Of a stretch of 64,000 bases of DNA, positions 1-9,542 are shown piece by piece. Positions within the stretch are counted from its first letter, which is position 1. Each line of letters opens with the position of its first letter. A model generated the notes under the pieces. That model was given only the letters and a program-made list of their open reading frames with translations. It ran no database searches and was not told the origin of the DNA. This DNA comes from Mesorhizobium sp. NBSH29 (lineage in GTDB: Bacteria > Pseudomonadota > Alphaproteobacteria > Rhizobiales > Rhizobiaceae). The stretch spans positions 940,501-1,004,500 of the forward strand of contig NZ_CP045492.1 in the NCBI RefSeq assembly GCF_015500055.1, in the 5' to 3' direction. The position numbers and the translations under genes are program-made.

Positions 1-258
1 TACGTGAGCGCCCGTTCTGTAGCCGGCGGATTTGACCAGCAGGCTTTTGCGCGGGGTTATGCGATCATGGCCGCCCAGCGCAACTCCAAGATACTTGGCA
101 TTTTTGTGCGCCTCGACAGACGTGACGGTAAACGTCATTATCTTGCGCATCTGCCACGCATTCGCGGGTATCTCCGTCGAGCACTAGAGCACCCGGATTT
201 GGTAGAACTAAAAGAATTGTATCAACGTCTGGGCCTTCTCGAGGAGCGCAACCTGTGA
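1..258 (+). CDS. AmgK-like sugar kinase / aminoglycoside phosphotransferase family, C-terminal end (partial)
   Basis: The last 85 codons of a gene whose start lies before the window. The visible part is an alpha-helical tail with the segment FARGYAIMAAQRNSKILGIF, typical of the C-terminus of aminoglycoside-phosphotransferase-fold proteins next to MurU homologues. In the known Pseudomonas pathway AmgK phosphorylates the anomeric position of MurNAc or GlcNAc during cell-wall recycling; in Rhizobiales the kinase is often fused to TsaE, but that part is not visible here. The stop overlaps the GTG start of the next gene (GTGA), which implies translational coupling. The family call rests on this short tail plus context; substrate is inferred from the neighbour. 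Confidence 0.7.
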   Translation, partial: YVSARSVAGGFDQQAFARGYAIMAAQRNSKILGIFVRLDRRDGKRHYLAHLPRIRGYLRRALEHPDLVELKELYQRLGLLEERNL

Positions 259-989
259 AGGTAACTCAACCAAACCCCCATTTCGCGATGGTGCTTGCAG
301 CAGGGCTTGGCAAACGCATGCTGCCGATTACCAAAAAACTGCCCAAACCTCTGGTAAGAATTGGGGGGATGCCGCTTCTGGATTGGTGTCTGAACGCTCT
401 CGCAGCGGCCGGAGTGTCCAACGCGGTGGTCAATGTGCATTATCTTCCGGAGCAGATCATTGATCACGTTGCAACGCGTTCGAAACCGCAGATCACCATA
501 TCTGACGAACGGGAGCGCCTGCTCGATTCTGGTGGCGGCATCGTTCAGGCACTGTCGCTGCTCGGTTCTCAGCCATTTTATGTTGTGAATGCAGACACTT
601 TCTGGATCGACGCAGACATGCCCAATCTGGATAGGCTTGCCCTTGCATGGGACAGTGCGTCGATGGATATTCTTCTCATGCTCGCAGATCCTCAGTCGGC
701 GACGGGACATTCTGGCGGCGGCGACTTCCACTTGGCCGCTGATGGCACCCTTTCGCGCGCCCGGGGAGCTCCGGATGGAATGATTTATGCCGGCGCGGCA
801 ATCATGAAACCTGCTCTGTTCGCGGGTTCTCCAATCGAACCACATTCGCTCAATCAATATTTCGACGCAGCGATTGCCACTGGGCGACTGCACGGCATCG
901 TAATGCGCGGCAGCTGGGTTACGGTTGGCACGCCGGACGCAATTCCCTTGGCAGAAGCTGTGACCGAAGCATCGCCGGCGAACGGATGA
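255..989 (+). CDS. murU: MurU-like sugar-1-phosphate nucleotidyltransferase
   Basis: A 244-residue GT-A-fold nucleotidyltransferase. The N-terminal glycine-rich nucleotide loop LAAGLGKRM (about residues 14-22) and K-x-L-P-K-P-L just after it are the family signature; VVNADTFW (about 111-118) carries the metal-binding Asp, and a second conserved region GSWVTVGTPDA closes the C-terminus. MurU converts MurNAc-1-phosphate plus UTP to UDP-MurNAc, bypassing de novo synthesis. GTG start at 255 overlaps the upstream kinase stop, and the TGA overlaps the ATG of addB, so kinase, transferase and addBA appear to be one transcript. A mannose-1-phosphate guanylyltransferase-like role cannot be excluded from sequence alone, but the upstream kinase favours MurU. 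Confidence 0.8.
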   Translation: MKVTQPNPHFAMVLAAGLGKRMLPITKKLPKPLVRIGGMPLLDWCLNALAAAGVSNAVVNVHYLPEQIIDHVATRSKPQITISDERERLLDSGGGIVQALSLLGSQPFYVVNADTFWIDADMPNLDRLALAWDSASMDILLMLADPQSATGHSGGGDFHLAADGTLSRARGAPDGMIYAGAAIMKPALFAGSPIEPHSLNQYFDAAIATGRLHGIVMRGSWVTVGTPDAIPLAEAVTEASPANG

Positions 990-3900
990 TGCGCGAGACG
1001 GCGCCTCTCAAGCTGTTTAATATTCCTGTTGGTGTCCCGTTTCTCCCAACGCTGGTCGACGCGCTGGTAAACGGCCGGCTTGTTCCCGGATGGAATGCCG
1101 GTGAAGATCCCCTGAAACTTGCCTCCGCAACCATCTACGTGCCAACGCGTCGCGCTGCGCGCGAATTGCGAAGTGTGATTGTGGATGCGGCTGGAGGCAG
1201 GGTAGCAATCTTGCCCACCATCCGCCCACTTGGCGAATTTGATGAGGAGGATGCGCTTTTTGAGCCAGGCGAGGGGGCTGCCCTCCAACTCTTGCCGCCC
1301 ATTGGCCAGCTTGATCGTCTCCTGCTGCTCGCGCCCCTCGTGCAACGCTGGAAAGCAAACCTGCCAGCCCATGTCGCCGCAATGTTTGAGGAAGAGATTG
1401 TGGTTCCGGCATCCATCTCGGATGCCCTTTGGCTTGCCCGTGACCTGACCGCATTGATCGATGAGGTCGAGACGGAGGAGGCCGACTGGTCTCAATTGGC
1501 AAATTTGGTTAGTGGCGACCTTGCCAGCTGGTGGCAGGTGACGCTGAACTTCCTCGAAATTGTCACCGGCGCATGGCCCGCGATTCTCGAGGAGAAAGCG
1601 CATTCAAACCCTGCAGGTCATCGCAATGCATTGATCCGGGCCGAAGCAGCGCGCCTTCTGCGTACCCAGCCGCGTGGGCCCGTGATTGCGGCCGGCTCAA
1701 CTGGATCATTGCCGGCAACTGCGGAGCTTCTGTCAGTTATCGCCCAACTCCCGGGAGGGGCTATAATACTGCCAGGGCTTGACCAGAATCTGGACGAAGC
1801 TACCTGGAACAATATTTCCAACCCGGGCGCCGATGCATCGGTTTTGGGTCATCCGCAATACGGACTGGCCAAACTACTATCGCGTCTCCGCGCCACCCGC
1901 GCCGATGTCGATACATTGGGAAATGCCTCACCTTCGGTTGAATTGAGGGCACGCGTTATTGGCGAAGCACTTCGTCCTTCTCAAACAACCGATTGCTGGG
2001 CATCCAACCGTGCGGCTATCCCTGAGGCCGAACTCAAGGCTGCACTGTCTGAAGTGACGTTGATCGAAGCATCCAACGAACATCAGGAAGCGCTGGCAAT
2101 CGCCATTGCGTTAAGAATGGCGATTGCCGAGGATGGCCGCGTCGCAGCTCTGGTTACCGGAGATCGCAATCTCGCTCGCCGTGTCTGTATCGATCTCCAG
2201 CGGTTCGGAATCGCTGCCGACGATTCTGGCGGCAGCCCTCTTCCCCGCTCGGCGCCGGCCACCTTCATGCGGCTCATGCTCGAAGCGGTATTCCGACCGG
2301 GCGACCCAGTTTCGGTCCTGGCTCTCTTAAAGCATCCCCTTATGACGCTAGGTGCAGACGTTTCCGTAACTAAGCGTGCTGCGGGGGTTATCGAACTCGT
2401 AGCCCTGCGTGGCGGCACGGGAAGACCCGACATCGCTGTGCTTGGCGAAGCTTTTGAAGATCGGCTGACCGCTCTTGCCGGCGACCGCCACCGGCCCAAT
2501 TGGTTCCCTCGAATCTCGCCTGAACTTCTCGACCAAGCGCGCGCGAGCCTAAAGTCGCTTAAAACTGCACTCGCTCCTTTGATTGCGCTGCGAGGCCGCT
2601 CCTCGGCCCCGATGAGCGAACTGGTAAAGGCAACCGTGTTGGCGCTAGAGGGCCTGGGGCGCGGGAAAGAGGGCAACACCGCTCGTCTTTATGCGGATGA
2701 AGCGGGCCAAAAGCTTGCGGAATTTCTGCGCTCCGCCTTGGTTGCCTCAGATGCTCTGAGGGAATTGCCTCCGCGTGAGTGGCCAGATGTGATCGCTGCC
2801 CTCATCGCAACCGAGGTAGTCAAGCCGGCTGGTGGCGGCGATGGGCGTGTTTTTATCTGGGGCGCGCTCGAGGCGCGTCTGCAAAGCGTCGACACGATGG
2901 TTCTTGGTGGGCTGAACGAAGGTAGTTGGCCGCGTCGGGCCGACGCCGACCGGTTCATGTCACGCGTGATGAAAGCCGATATCAGTCTTGAGCCGCCGGA
3001 GCGGCGGATAGGTTTGGCCGCACATGATTTTTGGACAGCCGTCGGAGCACATTCAGTCATCATAACCCGTTCAGCACGTGCCGGAGACGCACCTGCTGTT
3101 GCCTCACGATGGCTACAACGGATCCTTGCCTTTGTCGGCCCCGGACAGTCGCAAGTCATGCGAACGCGTGGCGATCAATTTCTCGATTGGGCGAAGTTGC
3201 TGGACCAGGGCCCGGCAAGCCCTTTCGTGAAGCGACCAGAGCCTTGCCCGCCTGTGGCCTCCCGCCCTAAGCGCTTTTCCGTTACCGAGATAGAAACGCT
3301 GCGCCGCGATCCCTATGCACTTTATGCCCGGCGGGTTCTTGCGCTGGCGCCCATCGAGCCGCTGCTTCGCGATCCAGGAGCTGCCGAACGCGGCAACCTC
3401 TTTCACGGTATTCTTCACCGTTTCTCGCAAACCGGCTTTGACCCGGTCCTACCCGGCGCCAAGGCTGCACTCGTTTCGGCGGCGAAAGAATGTTTCGCTG
3501 AATTTGCACTTCCCGAAGACGTCCATGCTATCTGGTGGCCACGATTTCTCGCATTGACCGACAACATTATTGAGTGGGAGCGTGAGCGCGCACCTGACTT
3601 GATTGCGAGACGCTCTGAAGAACGTGCCACCGCCACTCCGGTTGGTGCCACGGGAGTGACCCTGTCTGGCCGTGCAGATCGGATTGACCTGCGCCCGGCA
3701 GGCATGGCCGACATATTGGATTTCAAGACTGGATCGAGCCCATCGAAGGTGCAGGCGCACACCTTGCTCGCTCCTCAACTGGCTTTGGAGGCTGCGCTGT
3801 TGAAGCGCGGCGCCTTTAAGGAGATTGGATCATTCGAAACGTCCGACCTCGCCTATATCCGCCTCAAAGGAAACGGTGCAGTCATCCCGGAATCGATCCT

Positions 3901-4129
3901 CAAGGCAAAGAAGAGCGAAAAATCCGCAGCCGCTTTGGCCGAAGAGGCCTGGCAGCGCCTGGAAGCACTCCTCCTGCACTACTCCGACCCCCTCACAGGC
4001 TACAAATCGCGGGCCCTGCCGTTTCTTGAAGCAGATATGGACGGCCACTATGACCATCTGGCGCGTGTGCTTGAATGGTCAGCGGGTGCAGAAGACCCCG
4101 ACGGCGAACTCGGCGAGGGCGGTGGATGA
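986..4129 (+). CDS. addB: AddB, double-strand break repair nuclease subunit
   Basis: A 1047-residue AddB of the alphaproteobacterial type. With AddA it forms the helicase-nuclease that resects double-strand breaks for RecA. The C-terminal RecB-like nuclease is visible: RADRIDLRP, then ILDFKTG (Asp912 and Lys914) and APQLALEAALL with the conserved Gln. The N-terminal two-thirds is a degenerate UvrD-like helicase fold without a clear Walker A. No Cys occurs downstream of the nuclease motif, so the C-terminal CxxCxxxxxC iron-sulfur ligands known from Bacillus AddB are missing. The start ATG overlaps the murU stop and the stop overlaps the addA start (ATGA at both ends), giving equimolar coupling of the two subunits. 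Confidence 0.95.
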   Translation: MMRETAPLKLFNIPVGVPFLPTLVDALVNGRLVPGWNAGEDPLKLASATIYVPTRRAARELRSVIVDAAGGRVAILPTIRPLGEFDEEDALFEPGEGAALQLLPPIGQLDRLLLLAPLVQRWKANLPAHVAAMFEEEIVVPASISDALWLARDLTALIDEVETEEADWSQLANLVSGDLASWWQVTLNFLEIVTGAWPAILEEKAHSNPAGHRNALIRAEAARLLRTQPRGPVIAAGSTGSLPATAELLSVIAQLPGGAIILPGLDQNLDEATWNNISNPGADASVLGHPQYGLAKLLSRLRATRADVDTLGNASPSVELRARVIGEALRPSQTTDCWASNRAAIPEAELKAALSEVTLIEASNEHQEALAIAIALRMAIAEDGRVAALVTGDRNLARRVCIDLQRFGIAADDSGGSPLPRSAPATFMRLMLEAVFRPGDPVSVLALLKHPLMTLGADVSVTKRAAGVIELVALRGGTGRPDIAVLGEAFEDRLTALAGDRHRPNWFPRISPELLDQARASLKSLKTALAPLIALRGRSSAPMSELVKATVLALEGLGRGKEGNTARLYADEAGQKLAEFLRSALVASDALRELPPREWPDVIAALIATEVVKPAGGGDGRVFIWGALEARLQSVDTMVLGGLNEGSWPRRADADRFMSRVMKADISLEPPERRIGLAAHDFWTAVGAHSVIITRSARAGDAPAVASRWLQRILAFVGPGQSQVMRTRGDQFLDWAKLLDQGPASPFVKRPEPCPPVASRPKRFSVTEIETLRRDPYALYARRVLALAPIEPLLRDPGAAERGNLFHGILHRFSQTGFDPVLPGAKAALVSAAKECFAEFALPEDVHAIWWPRFLALTDNIIEWERERAPDLIARRSEERATATPVGATGVTLSGRADRIDLRPAGMADILDFKTGSSPSKVQAHTLLAPQLALEAALLKRGAFKEIGSFETSDLAYIRLKGNGAVIPESILKAKKSEKSAAALAEEAWQRLEALLLHYSDPLTGYKSRALPFLEADMDGHYDHLARVLEWSAGAEDPDGELGEGGG

Positions 4130-7100
4130 AACAGGCCCTAAACATCCCCTCCGAAACCCTCGCGGAACAGGCTCGAGCATCCGACCCGCGTAATTCTGTC
4201 TGGGTGTCAGCCAATGCCGGATCCGGCAAAACCCATGTGCTGGTTCAGCGTGTTGTGCGCCTTCTGCTGGAGGGAACCAATCCTTCCAAAATCCTGTGTC
4301 TAACGTATACCCGCGCCGCCGCCGCCAACATGGCCAATCGAATTTTCAAGAACCTTGCCGATTGGGCAATGCTGGACGAACAGGTTTTGGCACGGCAGAT
4401 TGAGACAATCGAAGGTCGGCCACCTACCAAGGCAAAACTGTCACGCGCGCGCAAATTGTTTGCAACCGCGCTCGAAACGCCAGGCGGCTTGAAGATTCAG
4501 ACTATTCACGCCTTTTGCGAAGCGCTTCTTCACCAGTTTCCGCTGGAAGCCAACATCGCCGGCCATTTCGAAATGCTCGACACGCAGATGGAGCAGGCAC
4601 TGGTTGGGGAAGCGCGTCGGGACATGATCACGGGAGCCGGTGCCGCCACCAATCCGGTTCTGGCCGAAGCATTCGCATCGGTCCTTGCCGCAGGTGGCGA
4701 ATTCGGCTTGGACGCGCTTTTGGACGAAATCGTCCGGAAACGAGATCCGCTACGCCGTTTCATCGATGGGGTTGGGCAAGGCAGCCCTAGGTTTTCCGAT
4801 CTGAGAGCCGAGTTTGGCTTTGCCGTAACCGATACGCCCAAATCGATAGCGGCTTCGCTTTGGCCCGACCGCTATTTCACTGGTGCATTGGCTGCAGAAT
4901 ATCTGCGACGCGCACAGGAAGCTGGCAAGGCAGACGCACAGAAGTTTGCCAATGGGCTCATCGGCGCGAGCGGTGCGGCAGACCCCATCATGCAAATAAT
5001 CAAGCTGCGCGACACATTCTTGACCAAGAAGTCGAGCGCGGTCTGGCCGACACGCAGCCTGCGCAACATTGCGGCCAAAAACGTTTCAAACCATTTTCCC
5101 GGATTCGAGCAGGAGTTCGAACGAATGGCAGCGGCGGTACGCCAGGCTGCTGACCGCTGCGCATTGCTGGGAATGATTGAAGCAACAAGCGCGGCGCTGA
5201 CAGTCGCAGCCTGGCTTATAGCTCGTTATGAGCGCCTTAAGGCGGCGCGCGGCTTTCTTGACTTCAACGATCTTATTACGCGCACTGTCAAACTGCTCGC
5301 CCGGCAGGACGCCGGCTCATGGGTTCATTACAAGCTCGACAAGGGTATCGACCACATTCTTGTAGATGAAGCGCAAGACACGAGCCCGGACCAATGGCAA
5401 GTTGTCCGTAACCTCGCTTCGGAATTCTTTTCGGGGCAAGGTGCCCGCGATAACGTCCACCGGACAGTTTTTGCGGTAGGCGATGAAAAACAGTCGATAT
5501 ACTCCTTCCAGGGTGCAAATCCCGCCTCCTTTGCCGAGAGCGGCACCGAGTTCCTGACACGGGTTCGCGCTGCCAATGGCACGTTTGAATCGGTCCAGCT
5601 CGGCTGGTCGTTCCGCTCGACGGAGGATGTGCTCCGTGCTGTTGATCTTGTGTTTGCCAATGAGGCAACGAGAGTAGGTCTGACAACGACACCTGATTTG
5701 AAGTTGGCTGATCATCGCCCTATTCGCACTAGCCAACCGGGCCGGGTAGAGGTCTGGCCCGCGCTCGGTGCCATTTCTGTCGAGGAGCCCGACGACTGGG
5801 CTAAGGCTATCGACCACACCCGCGCGCCTGCTGTTCAAGTGGCAGAAAACATCGCCAGCACGATCGACGGATGGCTACGCGATCGCGAAATCATCGAAGG
5901 CAAGAACCGTCGCTTGAACGCTGGCGATATACTGGTCCTGGTACGCAAGCGTGATCGCTTCGTCCACGCTTTGTCTCGAAGCTTGAAGAACCGCGGCGTT
6001 GCTGTTGCCGGTGCGGACCGCTTGAGCCTGCCTGCCCATATCGCGGTGAAGGATTTGGCTGCCCTAGGGCGCTTCCTGCTTCAGCGGGATGACGATCTGT
6101 CGCTTGCTTCGGTATTGAAAAGCCCGATATTTGGCGAAAGCGAAGAACGACTGTTTGAACTCGCCCATGGGCGCCCCGCAACGCTCTCGCTCTACGCCTC
6201 ACTGCGCCTCAAGGCGGGCAACGACCTGTTCCTTTCAGACATTGTAGCGAAGCTCGAGACCTGGGCGGCTGAAGCGGCCACCAAGCCGGTTTTCGAATTT
6301 TATTCCGGTGTTCTTGGCAGGGACCGAGTCCGCAGCGCGATCATCGGCAGGCTTGGCCAAGAGGCCGGCGAAGTGCTGGACGAGTTTCTGAACTTTGCCT
6401 TGGCCGAAGAGCGCACTGGGCTCCCCGGACTCGAAGCCTTTCTGGCGACGCTGGAAAGTGCTGCCCCTGAAATCAAGCGCGAGATGGACCAGACCCGCAA
6501 CGAAGTGCGGATCATGACAGTCCATGCGGCCAAAGGTCTCGAAGCACCGGTGGTGTTTCTCGTTGACAGCGGTGGGGAGCCGTTCAGTGAACAGCATTTG
6601 CCCCGGCTGATACCTTTTGAACCAAAAAGTGGGCTCTGGCAGGGGCCGGGCTTTCTATGGCGGCTTGGTGCAGACGTGGCAAACACCGTTGCGCGCGAAA
6701 TAGGGCTCGGTGCAAGGGAGCTGGCTGAACAGGAATATCGTCGTTTACTCTATGTCGGCATGACTCGCGCTGAGGATCGCTTGATTGTCTGCGGATACTA
6801 TAATTCCCGTACGCCGACTGGCGCCACCTGGCACAGCTTGGTGAGTGCAACATTGTGCTCCGATAAGGCAAGCCGAACCGTCCAGAACCCCTATACCAGC
6901 GAAATGGTGTGCCGGTTTCAGGTAAGCCCCATTCGTGATCCAGCGCCGGCCGAAGATGAGGACAAGACAACTCGTGGGGCACGATCCCACCTGCCGGCGC
7001 TCCTTACGGCGCAAGCTGTACCCGAACAGCGCTTGCCGCGCCCTTTGTCGCCGTCAGGCGCTTCTATTTTGATCAGCGAAGACGAAGATGTAGTGGCGAG

Positions 7101-7665
7101 CACCCGCTCACCGGTCCTCGACCCGGATGTCGAACCGTCTTTCGCTATCCAGCGCGGGATCGCCATTCACCGCCTCATTCAAATGCTACCCGGCTTGGAG
7201 CGGTCCGAACGGCCGACAGCCATGCAGCGCTATCTCGAGCGCGCAGGCATCCGGTGGTCGCAAGACGAGCGCGCCAACGTGGCATTGGCTGTGGAGCGGA
7301 TTCTGGGTGATGCCCAATTTTCGTCCCTCTTCGATCTATCTGAATCCCATGCCGAAGTCCCTCTGATGGGAACGTTGGTGGTCAGGGGCAAGGAGCGCGT
7401 AATATCAGGCAAGATCGATCGTATGGCCGTGACTGACGATCAGGTTATGATAGTGGATTATAAAACCAACCGACCGCCGGCGCGGACCCTAGCAGAGGTT
7501 CCAGAGGCTTATGTCGTCCAAATGGCACTCTACCGGAAGCTATTGCGGCAGCTTTATCCAGGGCGAATAGTGGCGGCTGCCCTTCTATTTACGGAAACGC
7601 CCCAGCTCATCGCTTTAGACGGGGCAGCAATGGATGCGGCCCTTGCCCGGTTAGCGGAGCCATGA
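4126..7665 (+). CDS. addA: AddA, double-strand break repair helicase-nuclease
   Basis: A 1179-residue UvrD/RecB-family helicase with a C-terminal nuclease. Walker A ANAGSGKTH lies at about residues 29-37, DEAQDTSPDQW (motif II) near 415, VGDEKQSIYSFQGA (motif III) near 450, VRIMTVHAAKGLE near 795 and RLLYVGMTRAEDR (motif VI) near 875. The nuclease motif GKIDRM...VDYKTN is at about 1095-1115. It is the ATP-driven motor of the AddAB break-resection enzyme. The ATG at 4126 is chosen because it overlaps the addB stop (ATGA) behind a purine-rich GGCGAGGGCGG stretch; an upstream in-frame extension would run into addB. Confidence 0.96.
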   Translation: MKQALNIPSETLAEQARASDPRNSVWVSANAGSGKTHVLVQRVVRLLLEGTNPSKILCLTYTRAAAANMANRIFKNLADWAMLDEQVLARQIETIEGRPPTKAKLSRARKLFATALETPGGLKIQTIHAFCEALLHQFPLEANIAGHFEMLDTQMEQALVGEARRDMITGAGAATNPVLAEAFASVLAAGGEFGLDALLDEIVRKRDPLRRFIDGVGQGSPRFSDLRAEFGFAVTDTPKSIAASLWPDRYFTGALAAEYLRRAQEAGKADAQKFANGLIGASGAADPIMQIIKLRDTFLTKKSSAVWPTRSLRNIAAKNVSNHFPGFEQEFERMAAAVRQAADRCALLGMIEATSAALTVAAWLIARYERLKAARGFLDFNDLITRTVKLLARQDAGSWVHYKLDKGIDHILVDEAQDTSPDQWQVVRNLASEFFSGQGARDNVHRTVFAVGDEKQSIYSFQGANPASFAESGTEFLTRVRAANGTFESVQLGWSFRSTEDVLRAVDLVFANEATRVGLTTTPDLKLADHRPIRTSQPGRVEVWPALGAISVEEPDDWAKAIDHTRAPAVQVAENIASTIDGWLRDREIIEGKNRRLNAGDILVLVRKRDRFVHALSRSLKNRGVAVAGADRLSLPAHIAVKDLAALGRFLLQRDDDLSLASVLKSPIFGESEERLFELAHGRPATLSLYASLRLKAGNDLFLSDIVAKLETWAAEAATKPVFEFYSGVLGRDRVRSAIIGRLGQEAGEVLDEFLNFALAEERTGLPGLEAFLATLESAAPEIKREMDQTRNEVRIMTVHAAKGLEAPVVFLVDSGGEPFSEQHLPRLIPFEPKSGLWQGPGFLWRLGADVANTVAREIGLGARELAEQEYRRLLYVGMTRAEDRLIVCGYYNSRTPTGATWHSLVSATLCSDKASRTVQNPYTSEMVCRFQVSPIRDPAPAEDEDKTTRGARSHLPALLTAQAVPEQRLPRPLSPSGASILISEDEDVVASTRSPVLDPDVEPSFAIQRGIAIHRLIQMLPGLERSERPTAMQRYLERAGIRWSQDERANVALAVERILGDAQFSSLFDLSESHAEVPLMGTLVVRGKERVISGKIDRMAVTDDQVMIVDYKTNRPPARTLAEVPEAYVVQMALYRKLLRQLYPGRIVAAALLFTETPQLIALDGAAMDAALARLAEP

Positions 7666-7738
7666 CACAACACCTGCTTGAACAATTTGGTACCTCTCAC
7701 CACATATTGTGCAGTACAACGCCTGAAAGGATTCCGGC

Positions 7739-8062
7739 ATGGCCACCGTCAAAGTTGACAGCAAAAACTTCCAAACCGATGTCCTCAACTCTGCAGAGCC
7801 CGTGGTTGTCGATTTTTGGGCAGAATGGTGTGGCCCCTGCAAGATGATTGCGCCCTCTCTTGAGGAAATTTCCGCAGAAATGGGCGGCAAGGTAAAAATT
7901 GCAAAGCTCAACATCGATGAGAACCCCGAACTTGCTGCGCAATACGGCGTACGTTCCATTCCCACGATGATGATATTCAAGGGCGGCGAGGTGGCCGACA
8001 TAAAAGTTGGTGCTGCACCTAAAACAGCTTTGGCAAGCTGGATCAGCGACGTCGTCGCCTAG
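7739..8062 (+). CDS. trxA: Thioredoxin 1
   Basis: A 107-residue thioredoxin with the canonical active site WCGPCK (Cys31 and Cys34) and the cis-proline segment [11 protein letters not shown]. It is a general cytoplasmic dithiol reductant for enzymes such as ribonucleotide reductase. The start is preceded by AAGGA about 7 bases upstream. It follows addA after a 73-base gap, an arrangement common in Rhizobiales, and ends at a bidirectional terminator shared with folC on the other strand. Confidence 0.97.
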   Translation: MATVKVDSKNFQTDVLNSAEPVVVDFWAEWCGPCKMIAPSLEEISAEMGGKVKIAKLNIDENPELAAQYGVRSIPTMMIFKGGEVADIKVGAAPKTALASWISDVVA

Positions 8063-8082
8063 TCTTTATCAATCCGGCATAG

Positions 8083-8110
8083 GCAAGCCCGGCCTCGCGC
8101 CGGGCTTTGC
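8083..8110. terminator. Bidirectional terminator between trxA and folC
   Basis: Inverted repeat AAGCCCGGC-CTCGC-GCCGGGCTT, extended by GCA/TGC, in the gap between the converging trxA and folC genes. A-rich and T-rich flanks on each arm suit termination in both directions. Confidence 0.75.
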
Positions 8111-8113
8111 GTA

Positions 8114-9448
8114 TCAGGATGGCGCGGTGCCATTAAGTTCGAGCACTTCTCCGGCAAGATAGAGTGATCCCCCTATCAGGATGCGCGGAGCAGCCTCGCC
8201 GTGATCCCAGGTATGCCGAAGCAGGGAAAGCGCATTGGCAACCGAGCCTACCGGTTCCGCCGAAATACCTGCATCCTGCGCGCGGATCGCAAGCTCGGCG
8301 TTTGGCACGCCCGCGTCACTGGAATTAACCGGGACGGTGTAGACGTGCCGTGCCATGCCTTCGAACGCACGGAAATAGCCAGTCTGGTCTTTGGTGTTCA
8401 GCATGCCGCAAATGAGAAATAGCGGCCTGGGGAACCGTTCTTCCTGCTCGGCAAGCGCTTCAGCCACAACAAGCCCAGCGCCGGGATTGTGTCCGCCATC
8501 GATCCATACCTCGGAACCTTCCGGTGCGAGGTCAGACAGCGTACCTTTGGGTAGTCTTTGCATCCGGCCTGGCCAGTCGACCGTGGACATCGCGCGGTTG
8601 ACAGCGTGTTGAGTAAGCGGAAAGCCCGCAGCCTTCACCGCAGCAATGGCCGCCGCGGCATTCGCAAATTGATGGCGACCTGGGAGTTTTGGCGGTGTGA
8701 GATCCATCAAACCATCTTCATCCTGGTAGATCATCCGACCATTTTCTTCATAGGCAAGGAAGTCTTGCCCGTACACCAGATGCGGACAGCCAAGACGCAC
8801 TGCCGTGTCGATCAGCACTTCCTGAGCCGTTTCAGTTTCTTGAGCACCAATGATAGCCGGCACGCCTGGCTTGAAAATGCCAGCCTTTTCAGCCGCAATC
8901 AGTTCCACGCGGTCGCCGAGATAGGCTTCGTGGTCGAGTGAAATAGGCATCACGACGGATACCGCAGGCCGCTTGATCACATTGGTGGCATCAAACCGCC
9001 CGCCAAGCCCGACTTCGATAATGGCGGCATCGGCTGGGTAGCGAGAAAACAGGACGAAAGTCACTGCGGTGAGAATTTCGAACACTGTGATGTGCTCGCC
9101 GCAATTGGCTTCAGCCACCTGTGCAACCGTTTCGGCCAGCACCTCGTCATCAACCAGACGCCCGCTTCCAGGCGCACCGATACGAAAGCGCTCGTGCCAG
9201 TTGACCAGGTGAGGTGAGGTATGGACATGCACGGTGAGGCCAGAAGCCTCAATTAGCGCGCGAGAAAACGCGGCGGCTGAGCCCTTGCCGTTTGTCCCGG
9301 CAATGTGGATCACGGGTGGCACTCGATCCTGCGGGTTGTCGAGCTTTGCGAGAAGCCGGGAAATGCGATCTAGCGAAAGGTCGAAACCTTTTGGATGATG
9401 CGTCAGGAGACGCTCGATCTCGCGATCGGCTGCGGAAACAGTCGTCAT
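8114..9448 (-). CDS. folC: Bifunctional folylpolyglutamate / dihydrofolate synthase
   Basis: A 444-residue Mur-ligase-fold enzyme. The P-loop HIAGTNGKGSAAAF is near residues 47-60, FEILTAVTFV and EVGLGGRFDATN carry the Mg-binding Glu and the FolC signature, and DGGHNPGAG begins the C-terminal substrate domain. It adds glutamate to dihydropteroate and folates. Last gene of the trpF-trpB-trpA-accD-folC run, 94 bases after accD. The accD-folC pairing is widespread in proteobacteria; nothing unusual is seen. Confidence 0.95.
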   Translation of the reverse strand: MTTVSAADREIERLLTHHPKGFDLSLDRISRLLAKLDNPQDRVPPVIHIAGTNGKGSAAAFSRALIEASGLTVHVHTSPHLVNWHERFRIGAPGSGRLVDDEVLAETVAQVAEANCGEHITVFEILTAVTFVLFSRYPADAAIIEVGLGGRFDATNVIKRPAVSVVMPISLDHEAYLGDRVELIAAEKAGIFKPGVPAIIGAQETETAQEVLIDTAVRLGCPHLVYGQDFLAYEENGRMIYQDEDGLMDLTPPKLPGRHQFANAAAAIAAVKAAGFPLTQHAVNRAMSTVDWPGRMQRLPKGTLSDLAPEGSEVWIDGGHNPGAGLVVAEALAEQEERFPRPLFLICGMLNTKDQTGYFRAFEGMARHVYTVPVNSSDAGVPNAELAIRAQDAGISAEPVGSVANALSLLRHTWDHGEAAPRILIGGSLYLAGEVLELNGTAPS

Positions 9449-9542
9449 GGTGCACCTTTACCGCTCTGCGAAGTCTATACGAGAGGCGGAAGCGACGTCG
9501 CAACAGCTGAAAAGCGACGCCGGTTAGCAAGAGAGTGAGCTA

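Noticed and set aside
854-1603. Minus-strand open frames over murU and addB
   Set aside because: Both overlap well-supported coupled genes and resemble no protein.
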